Source: Setoptus koraiensis (taxonomy: Eukaryota > Arthropoda). Taken from it: DNA of 64,000 nucleotides. The translations under genes and the position numbers were made by a program. The stretch is taken from the NCBI GenBank assembly GCA_048013815.1, contig CM106586.1, positions 7,502,001 to 7,566,000 on the forward strand, read 5' to 3'. Each line of letters begins with the position of its first letter. Within the stretch, counting starts at the first letter, position 1. Below are positions 22,117 through 32,900 of this stretch, one piece after another. The notes below the pieces were generated by a model, which was not told the origin of the DNA, searched no databases, and saw nothing but the letters and a program-made list of their open reading frames with translations.

Positions 22117-23975
22117 TTATTTTGGCCTCGCGTTGTTTTGGCCGGCTGATTGGGCGCCAGTTGGGGGCGCTGTGGTCGCGCTGTGGTCCTCGAATAACGG
22201 TGGCGTGCATCGGTGGCCGCACGCCGGCAGCTCGTTGGGCGCCGCCTGCTGGCGATATATGGGATGATGATAGTTGCTGGATACATGTGACGAGGTACTC
22301 GAGGCCGCCGACGACAGGGTGAGATTTTTAACTGAGCAATTGTGTGCCGAAACGTGCAATTGGCGCGCACCGGGGCCCAGTCTGGGGCCCAGGGGCAGTG
22401 TGACAAGTGACGCTTGTTGCGTGGACACCGTGGACAGCGCCGACGACGACCAACAATCGTCGTCGTGGTTGCTGGCGGCCTCGTGTCTTGTGGCGCCCCT
22501 CGGACACGAGTGACAGTGGTGGCCGCCGGTGAGTAGACCGGCCACGGCCGGCGAGCCGGCCCGATCATTTATCGAAGTCGCTGTTGCGCCGCGCTTGTCG
22601 CTGGTTCGGCGCCGATTCGGGCCGGCTCCGTTGGCGGTCGGGGGCCTGGGCATGGACAGGAAGCCGTGATCGTCGTCGTCGTCGTCGTCTTGGTCGGGCC
22701 GGTTGTGTCCGTGCGCCGAAGACGCGTAGTGGGCGTAAGTGGCCGCGACCGGCGAGTAGTCGCGCCCACAATGGTGATGATGGTGCTGGGCACAACTGCT
22801 AAATCGTTCAACTAAATCGTTGTGATCAATCATTATTATGGATGAATTATCGTGTTTCGTGAGCCGGTCACCCGAGCCCGAGCGCGGGCCGGAGACACCC
22901 GATCTCTGGCGACAGTTTTCACAGGTTAATTGTGTGGCCACAAGTGCGGTGGTGGCGTCGCCGGCGACGGCGGGCAGCTCGTGCTCGCTCGCGAACCCAC
23001 GACCGTCCCTCGTTCTCACTATTGTTCGCAGCGCAATGTGCTGCTGATATGTTGTGTGATTGCGCGCTGATTGGGGGGGCCCAGTCTTGGCCGGGCCGGC
23101 CGACGCCATTGAGCTGTTGTAGCGGGTCAAGTTGGTCGACGGGCCGGTCGTGTCGCGACAGCCCACGGGCGACAACAGCAGCGCATCCTCGGGCACGCAA
23201 CAACTGGAGCGCGTGCCCTCCGACTGGCAGTCCATGGATATGGAGCTCGGGCGCGACGACCCGACGCGGCTGCACGCGCTCACTTTGCTTGCCACGTCCG
23301 AGCAATGATGACTCAGTTGGCGCGTGTCCGCAAATTCTGTCCGGCCCGTTAGGCGCCCGTATTCCGTCGGCGGACCGTTTGAGCTGGCCGCGTCCTTCGA
23401 GCTGAGCGTTCCCGAGGCCGTGTCCGAGATGCTGCTGGCCGCGGGCCGGCCGTTTCCGCTGGCGCTGTCGGCGCCGGCCCGCAACAAAAATTGGCTCGCC
23501 TCGTCGGGATCCGGCGACGGGCGCCGGTTGTGCGCTTGCATGGTCGGGTCTTCGTCCTTGTCGTCTATTCCGCTGTCGCTGTTATTACTTCGTTTGAGAG
23601 TTGTTTTGGCGCCCTTGGCGGGCGGGCTCGGGCTGCCGGCGGCCGGGTCAGTTTGCATATCGGCTGGTTTGTCGTCGTCGTCGGTGGCGCCGGCGGCGTC
23701 CCGTTCCTTGCGGTCGTCGCCGTCCTCAAATTTGCTGTCCGTCACCCGGCTGATGTAAATACCGATGGAGCCCACTATGAGCAGGCTGATGGCGGCGTGC
23801 GGTTGCACCAGCAGCTTTGTCCAGGCCAAAAATATGAGCAGCGCCACAAAGGTGGCATAAACGCGATCCTTGGATATCCGCTCGTGAATCGAGGGCGACG
23901 AGTTGGTTTGCGAGGCCAGGTCCAGGCTGAGGCCCTGGCTGTAGTCGTTCTGGAACGTGGACGAGCGCTTCTCGC
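22117..23975 (-). CDS. dpr: Dpr gene, terminal exon with membrane segments and long tail
   Basis: The exon starts after a good acceptor (polypyrimidine-rich tract, ACTAAAC branch-point candidate, CCCATTCAG) and runs 618 codons to TAA. It supplies the end of Ig2 and a short juxtamembrane stretch (family residues 360-396). Two hydrophobic segments follow, about 397-410 and 419-434, separated by TKLLVQPH. The rest, about 540 residues, is low-complexity, rich in Ser, Asp, Pro, Gly and His, and starts acidic (KFEDGDDRKERD, SDSGIDDKDEDP). Dpr proteins I know of stop or receive a GPI anchor shortly after Ig2, so the tail is unusual. The frame is open for 1.86 kb in GC-rich DNA, where open frames are cheap. 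The Ig2 junction and the membrane part are firm; the distal tail is less certain. Confidence 0.75.
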
Positions 23976-26900
23976 CTGAATGGGCGACACGCGGCGGGAT
24001 GTTTAGTAAGGGAGACGGCAGATGGGAGACGGGTGATGGGTGATGGGAGACATTCAACAGATTGGATGGTGAGTCAATTTTGGGAGATGCAACAGATTGG
24101 ATGGTGAGTCAATTTTGGGAGACATTCAACAGATTCATCAACGTGACACGACAATGTCGCGACGCCAACACAACGTTATGATGTAATTATGACGTAATGA
24201 ACGAGATAATTGTGATACGTACCCTCGAGAACGTGGACGTAAATAGATATGGAGCGGCTGCTGGAGGGCAGACAGGTGTAGTTGCCCGAGTCGCTCAGCT
24301 GGGCCCGGTGGATAATTAGATTGGACACTTGGGTGTCGGGCTTGTCGTGCTGCTTGTACACGCTCAGCTTGCCCCTGTTGTTGTTGTCGAGATCGTAGTT
24401 GATCATTCTGTTGTCGTGGTACCAAAATATGAATTGCAACTGATCCGGCGTGTGCGATATGATGCACGTCAGATTGATGGCCCCGCCGAGCCGCGCGAAC
24501 ATGTCGGGCGCGCCCACGATTTCCGCCCGGGGCTCTGCATTTGTCATTGGGTCATCATTTAATTATTATTATTTGGTTGTTATTTGGTTGTTGTGCGTCG
24601 TTGTGCGACAGTCGATAATTGGATGATTGCGGGTGACAATTTCGGCAATTTCATTCATTCCATCAGTTCAATTATTCGTTCGGGGAGGGACGACAGGCGC
24701 AAGTCGATATGCGAATATAATAGTAATAATTAATTAATAATAATTAATGATAATTGATAATATCGTGTTTGGTGATTATTGGCTAATTGCGCCCATTGGC
24801 GTCATGTTCACCTACCCATTATGTTCAACTGGTAGTACTGGCTCTCGGGCGGGTCGCTGTTGGTCTGGCACTCGTAGATGCCCGAATCGGTGCCCTTGTC
24901 CACGTTTTGTATTTGCAGCGCCCAATCGTTTTCCTTGAGCAGCCCGTGCCTAACCACGAACCGTTCGTCCTGGATGACGGTGTTGTCGGCCACCGTCAGC
25001 AATTGTGTGTCGCGCAATCTCACCCACGATACCTGATGACGCAATGACGATTATGATCGCGTTACATGATAGTATAGTTATAGTTGATTATAGTTGATGG
25101 GATTGTGATAAAATATTGCGGTGTGAGATTGTGATGCAATGTTCGACAGGTGAGCGCGAATTGGCGTCGCAGCAAACAACTTGTTGGTGTCACTTGCGAA
25201 TCACTTGCGAATCACTTGTCGATGATACTTACTATTCTGTCGTTAGATGGCTCGACTATGCAGTGCAGCAGCACCGATTGACCTGTCAGAGTGGATGGGC
25301 GAACGAGTGGAAATGGTTAGTGAGTGCTGATGGTTTTGTAGGATTTTTGACAATTTTCCACAATGTTGTCAGCGTCAGTTTGAGCCGTCGTTTGTCCGTT
25401 GCATTGCGTGCACTTCGCCGGCAACTGGACGGCCGTTTATGCGATTACTGTCACACTTTTCGGGCTCGCTTCACATTATTCGCCTCACATTTATCGCTTC
25501 ACATTTAGCGCTTCACATTATTCGCATCAAATTATTCGCGTCAAATTATTCGCATCAAATGGCACTAAATTGGCAATCAAATTAATATTCATACTTGTGG
25601 CCGCGAGATGTGGCCAGGGCGGCCCTCCCACGCTCGCGAAAAACTGGTCACTTTGCTTTTTACGACACCACGATTCGAGAATCAGTGGACGACGCGCAAT
25701 GCGTCGTCCAACGATTTTCATTGACGAGCGCCAATGAGAACTTGCCAATGAAATCTCGGCCAGCCGGCCAAAATTTGCGCCAATTGCGCCAATCGCGCCA
25801 ATCGCGTCAATTGCGTCAACTGGGCCAATTGGGCAGCGCGACGGTTCAACAACCCGGCCGCGCGCCCATTCAGCCAATTTGGCCTGACTGGCTGTGGTGG
25901 TCGCTCGAACGCGATCGCTCGGCTGGCCCAATTCGCAGGCCGCTGGTCGAAAGTCGCACGACAGCAACAGCAACAGCGCCAACAACAACAAGTGGACAGG
26001 TAACGTTGAGCATTGTTGATTGATTATGTCGTTATGACTTACAAGCGACGTCGTGAGCGCTGCTCACAATTAATCAGCTGACGGGCGCATGATTAATTAG
26101 GCCAGGCTAATTAAACGGCAACCATAATGACGCGCAGCGACGGCATAGTTCGGCTGCCATGTTGTGTCATGCGTAATTGTCGTCGTCGTCGTCGTTGTCG
26201 TTGTTGTTGCTGTTGTTGTTGTTGTTGTTGTTGTTGTTGTCGTGTTTATAATCGGACGGCCACTCGAGAGCTATGACGCAAGCAAACAAAGAGCCTGTGT
26301 GATTGATGTGCAAGATTGATATACAAAAGTAAACACGGATGCGCCAGCAAACGAGCAAACAAACCGCCCAGTGGCCAACACAAACAATGACGACACACCG
26401 CGGATAAGGCACGCCAATGAAACACGGAGGATAAAGCATGGAGAGTGGACAAAACGCCGAAACTGGATAAAATATGGAGACACAGATAAAGTGAGCATGT
26501 GGAGACTGCGTTTTATCGCGCCGAGACAAATCGCAGCCAGATAATGAGCTGGCCAGCGCCAGTAGCGGTCGGTGGCTCAACGGCGCTGGCCGGTCTCGGC
26601 CAGTCTAGGCCAGTATCAATCAATCTAATCCGACAATTGCCCGCTCTAACAAAGTCAACCCAAATGTGGAGCAGCAGCGCCAGAGTTGTCATTTGTCAAC
26701 AATTATCATGGCCACTTATGTACTTATGTACAGTTACGGTCGTTAGTGGCGCCCAGTTGCCGAGTTGGCTCACAACGTTGCTGTCAGTCGGCGCCAGTCG
26801 GCGCCAGTCGGGCTTACCCGGCCCGAAACGGGGCCCGCAAACGAGCGAATGTCGCGCGCATATCCGCGCTTGTCGTGGCATTGTTGTCGCGGCCGACAAA

Positions 26901-29900
26901 CCGACCGGCTGCGAGAAACAAACAATATCAATTGATCAATTGAAAAACAGCTGACGGCTTCAGACCGTATTATATCGCATTATCTGGCAGCATTGTTGTG
27001 TTGTGTTTGTTTTTGGCCAACTGTGCCCATCCTGTCGCCGCTTACCAGCCATTTCCGGCCCGCGCTGGCCGGCCCGCAGCGCGCTGCAGCAACTGAATTT
27101 GCCATTGATCACTGTGCAACTGAATTAACACTGACACCGCACTGAGACGCTCTGAGACGGTCGCTCACAAGTTGTGAGTCACAACAGAGTGAGCTGAACA
27201 CACTCGTCGCTCAGTGCCCCCGATGGGGCCCCCGATGATTTGGCGCGACATGCGATGTTTCCACTAAGACAGTTCAACTGTCATTTGGTCGCTGGCAACA
27301 AATCGCTTTGCAATCATTCACAGAGTTGCCACTGGCAACAGTCAAGTGACGAGCGCGCCGGCAACGGGCCCCGCACGAGGTGACAACACAGTCCGTGCGG
27401 GAACGGCCCGCGCTGCCTTATTAATGGCGCTCGCTGCGACGCGCTGATTTATGGCCAAGCGGTCAAGTGGACGCACGCACTCTAGACGATATTTGGCGGA
27501 CGAGCGGATATTTGAATTGGATTGTCATCGGAGCGCCACACAATGCAACGCAATATATCTGCGCTATATATAGAGAGCGAGCTTGGCGCCCATTAACGCC
27601 AATTGAATTAGTTAGCAGACAATGCAACAACAAATCGGGCCCCGACAACAAAAAATTTCTCCGTCTTGCGCTTCGTCGAGCGGCCCCTCGACGGCGGCAC
27701 AAGCTCGGGACGGTGTGCGGCCGCTCGTCCCGCTCTCGTGCCGGGCCGGCCGCAAATCATTGATCGATTATTGGCCCGTCTATTAATCATTGTGAGTTGC
27801 TGCTGCCACTGGCCGGGCCCGCTTGGTGCGCTCGGGCCGGCCGGCCTGACGAGCCGAGTGAAAAATTGCGGCGCTTTATCGGGACCCGACAGTCGACACA
27901 GCGCGCTTCGGTCGCAAGAGTCAAGTGCACTCGACATACACACCAGAGATAGATTTATCTCAAGGACAAATCTATCTGGCTGTTGATATCAAAACCCGAT
28001 AGCGAAACCAGCCGCTCGGACGGTGCGGCCCGTGAAACCGGTCGGTCGGAGCCTCTGAGTCAGGAGGCACTGCTGACCGGCAGCCCCTGCTACCGCAGCG
28101 GTACCGCCGGCCCGTCGCGCCCGAGCGGACCGCACAGGCGGCGCTCAACATTTGAGTGGGGCACAATTAGCGTGGCCGACCGCGGTTTGGCATAATGGTT
28201 GCCCAGTGCCATTATTGTGCAACATTGCGCGCAATCCGGCCACTGGCAGCAACTCAATTTATCGCTGCATCGTTACGTCAGCCATTGGCGGGCAACATTG
28301 TTAATTAACTGTGGGGATTTGTTTGGCCGGCATGTTGATGACTCATCACTGACCAGCTCACCTAGCCACAGCGAGCCACAGCCTGACACAGCAAGCAGCC
28401 CGACACATGCAAACAGCAACTTGGAAATGGCCGCTACGCGGCCGCTGTTGCGACAAGACTCTTATGACAAGACTCTTGTCGAGGCGAGTCTCGCGAGCCA
28501 GCATTAATTTTGTCGCTGCGAAACATAAATAAGACACCGCACGGCAAGACACGGCAACATCATTAATAATTGCCAATTGCCGGCTGGCCGGCCAGCGCGT
28601 ATCACCGTCCGTGGCGCAAATTGAGCCAATTCGGTTCAACTCGGCCCGTTCCACTGGTCAGTTCGTGGGGGCCAATCGGCCCAGCGAGAGCACCCGAGAA
28701 AGCGCCGCGGACAGCGGCTTAGCTCGTGATTTGCGTGGCACGCGCTGCGGCGACACCCGGCGCTTGTTGTTTATGGCCGCTCAATTATCGGGCGGTTCGG
28801 GTTTAATCGGGTCCGGCTGGGCACCGCGAAAGTCGGGCCGGCAAAGTCGGGCCATCAAAGTCGGGCCGGCGCTCAGAGCGACAGGGGACGGGCCTAAGCC
28901 ACGGATGACAATTAGAAGCTAATCAATGATAATGGCAGCAGTGGCAGCAGAAAGGACGATAATTGTTGCGACTAAGCCGGCCGCGCCGACTCGGCCCCGA
29001 CCGGCTCGGCCGGGCCCCGGCTGAGCCGGCCGCAAACTCGAATCTGAGCCGGCCGCAAACTCGAATCTGAGCCGGCCGCAAACTCGAATCTGGGCCGGCC
29101 GAAAACTCGAATCTGAGCCTACCAAAAACTCAATTCTGAGCCGGCCGAAAACTCAATTATTCTCAAGTGGATGCCAGCCAGCCAATTAATATTGCTGTGT
29201 CTCGCTGTTAACTACACCCACTGCCACTGGGGCGACTATCTGACTGTCGGGCTATCGGACTGTCGGGCTATCGGACTGTCGGACTGTCGGACTGTCCGAC
29301 TCGGGCGAGTCAGCAACAGACAAACTTCAACAAAGCAGTCGACCAATTCGGGCAATTTTGGCAAGCTAGGCTCAACGTGGCTTATTGACGGCGGCCAGCC
29401 GAGAGTTGCTTGTCGGCCGGCCGGCCATTGTCGGCAGTGTTGCCAGCACAGCAAGCAAATTGATTATTATTATGTAATGTGTGTGTGTCCATTTAGATTG
29501 GTCAACCAAGCAAAAGAGCGCGATTAGATTGCAATGGCATATACACGGCAACCTATGGCGCGCACAGCGACTCGCGACAACTCCAACTGGCCAGTGCACG
29601 CTGGGGCCCGTCGACGCGATCGGTCTCGAGATTGCCGAGTCGAGGGGCGGACGCGGCCGAGTTTAGGGGTGGACGCGGCCGAGTTTAAGGGCGGCCGAGT
29701 GGACAGCGGACGGCGGACGGGCCGGCCTCCGCTGGGCCGGCCCGTCCACGCACACAGTGTATCTATTCTGGCCGGCGCCGTTATCGGGCCGCTGCTGGCC
29801 CGCTGCTGGCGACCGCTTCGATCCGGCCATCGAGCCAACGGCCGAGCGACCGACGAGCGACTGATTGATTTTGGCGCAACCAACCCCAAATTGGCCAGTT

Positions 29901-32900
29901 GCGCAACAATCTAGCTTGCCAACTTGTTACTGTTGGCTGGCCAATGGCCGCTAGAGGCCATTGAGTGCATGGGCCCGATAACTTATCGGTGATAAGTTAT
30001 CACGATGGCTAATTAACATGACACTGGCACCAGTTATAATATTGTATATAGTTATATCTGTCGCGCTCTAGTTTGGATCTGGTCGCCAGATGGAGCGGGC
30101 TGGCCGGCGGCGCCCCCGGCGCTGAGCGGCAGCGCACATGCCGTCGCGATTGTGCGCACATTTGGCCGCAAACAGCGACTCTCACACGGCGACTCTCAGA
30201 CGGCAACTCGGTGTGTCGTCGTTATTACGTCACACGACATTATTACGCTGTAACATGTCGGCCTGCCAACGGGCCCATTTCGGGGCGACTCGACACAAAT
30301 TGCGATGAATTGCGGGATCCGCACAAGCACAAGCACACACACACAGGCTGCCAAGTCGCAATCAGCGCCCCTCGGTCTCGGCGCGCCGCTCGCGGACACT
30401 CGCCGACTCAACGAACGCCGAGCCCCATTCCCGTTTATCCGTCTGCGTGCTGCGCAAACACATATCCATTGTTGTCGCGCAGGCAGCCATTCAAATATCC
30501 ATGCAGGCGCACGGCATAAATGAATGGTACGCCGACGGGCCCGAATATTCAAATATTTGACGTTGGATTATTCAAATGCCGCGAGAGCAAGAGTCGCATA
30601 TCGTCGCAATATCTGGCGCCTGTCACTGGCTGTTGCTCGCCGTTTGTGTGCGCCGCACTCCGCCACATACCCTGCGTGACAAGGCGCCCGTGACATACCC
30701 CGAGCGACAAGGCGCCCGTGACATACCCCGAGCGACAAGGCGCCCGTGACCTACCCCGAGCGACGTGGCGTTATATGCAGGGTATGTCGCGCAGGGCACT
30801 TGGCACAGGGCACGTCGCACAGGGGATGTCGCATAGGGTATGTCGCGGAGTGCGGCGCCACCGGCGGCCGGCGTGACATTGACGCAGCAGCGCATAGCGA
30901 CCTCGAGCTGGCTGTCGCCGTGGTGTCGCTGTTGTTGTTGTCGGTGTCGGTGTTGTTGTTGTTGTCAGTGTCGCTGCTGTTGTCGCCGTTTCTGTCGGGG
31001 TCGCTGCCGACGCTGCTGCTGGCGGCCGGCCGCGGCCTTCGCCGCGACACTGAATCGCGCCGAGCGAAATCGCTACAAATTGTTTCAACTTGATCTGCGC
31101 TGCGCGGCCCCCCGTGGCTCGGGCGCCCCTGCAAAATCTCGCGCAAAATCCCATGCAAAATCTCGCGCAAAATCCCATGCAAAATCTCGCGCAAAATCCC
31201 ATGCAAATTCTCACGCAGCATCTCACGCGGCATCTCATGTAACATGCGAGCATGCGAGCGGGAGAGCGGACGAGCGGCGAATCCGCGGGCATATCCGCTC
31301 ACGGCTATGTGCGTTTGCGGCGCGGCGCGGTTGGCCGCGAACTGCGCTGGCGGATCCGAGTTGCGTTCGCATGCGAGCTGCGCCTAGACGCGAACCGCCC
31401 TCGGACGACAACCGCGCTCGGATGCGGCTGGCGGGCCGGCGGCCAGGGACGCGCGCCCGGCAACGATTGCAACGACAATAACAATAAATAATTGTTGCCT
31501 CAATAATGGGCCGCTCGATAATCAAACGAGCCCCATTATCGCGGCGCAACAGCGCCCAATATCCCGGCGAATAAAATGATGTAATATCCCAGCGAATAAT
31601 ATGATGTAATATCCCAGTGAATAATATGATGCAATATGCAGCCAACGGGCGCTGGCGTCCCTTCGGGCCCGTGCCCGTGAGGCGTTGATGCGTCTCGGCG
31701 GCGCAACAGTTTCACACAGAGCGAGTCGCGATAATCGCTATGCGCCCGAGCCTCATGCCCGCATATCGCACACTATGGGAGCTAGCAAAACAATCGACAC
31801 ACATATCCGCGTATATCCGCATACAACGCAGAGCATATGCACTTGTTCCGCATGCCGTTGGCGCCGCTCCAGTCGCTGGCGGGCGCCGGCGTCGCTGGCT
31901 GGCCCCAACTGGAGCAGCGCCAGCGCCTTGTTTCATGCTGCATTTGATGTTAATTTGAAATATGTTAATTTGTTTTTGCTGCGGCGCCCTTGTCGCTGGC
32001 GCTGCTGCCAGGCTGGCTGTGGGCGCAAACGGCGACGTCGCCGTCGTTTAATTTCATTTATTAGCGTTATGGCGACGATGGTCGGCGTTCGCAGCGACTC
32101 GCGAATCATCGCTGGCTGCGAATCGCGAATCATCGCTCGAAGCCGACCGCTGCCGAGACGCGCCCGCTCCGAGCCAGCTTTCAGCGCTCTTCGAGCCGCC
32201 CTCGGGCCGGCGGCCGAGCCGCATGCCGAGACGCCCACGCGGAGACGCCGCACGGGGCGATGAGCATATGAGCAGAGATGGCGCGAGCGCGCGAAACTCT
32301 CCACTCGCGGCCTGGCAATCATTAGCGCCACGGGCATATCTCGGTTTTGATTGAATTGGCCTCTCTGGCTCGGCGACTGGCGGCCCGACGACTGGCGGCC
32401 CGACAATCTCCGGCCGGCTGCCAATAATGCGAGCGACAATGGCGCCCGCGCGGCGCGGCCCGGCCCGGCAAGCGTGCGGGAATTGGCACAGTGTCGCCGA
32501 GTCACTGTCAGCGACTTTGCGAGTGCAAATGGCAGCGAAAATGGCAGATAAAAGCGACAGTGGGAACGTTCGCTCCGAACGCTTCTATCGGCTGCGAACG
32601 CTTCTGTTGGCAGCGTTCTCACACAGACAGACAGACTCAAATAGAGCGACAGTCATCAATTAGCGAAATTGAGCTCCCTCTTGTGTGCCTCTGCTGTCTA
32701 TTGGCGCTCCACGGCGAGCTTGCCCGGCTGAATGGGGGGGGGGCGCCATTTACAGCGGCAGCGCTGAAAATTAAGATGTGTGCACATAATAATAACTGAC
32801 TAACTGATCTAGATGCTTATCTCCCGATCGATGTCGCCCTCGAGACGGGCCCGCGCGACGCGCCGACCAGCAGCCGGCGGGCCGGCGGGACGCAGCGACC

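Noticed and set aside
22932-23979. Plus-strand frames of 140-160 codons
   Set aside because: They are antisense to the Dpr terminal exon and have no support of their own; the minus-strand exon is tied to Ig2 by a good splice junction.
24223-25282. Reading the two Ig domains as a DIP rather than a Dpr
   Set aside because: DIPs have three Ig domains. The Ig2 motifs FWYH and INYD and the VLEGE ending are Dpr features, and the next exon carries no third Ig.
25527-25991. Minus-strand frame opening with a Leu-rich stretch (LLLALLLLLSC) like a signal peptide, inside the Dpr intron
   Set aside because: It has no ATG at that point, and the leucines come from a CAA/CAG repeat on the other strand. I found no phase-1 donor ending in G that would fit the next Dpr exon.
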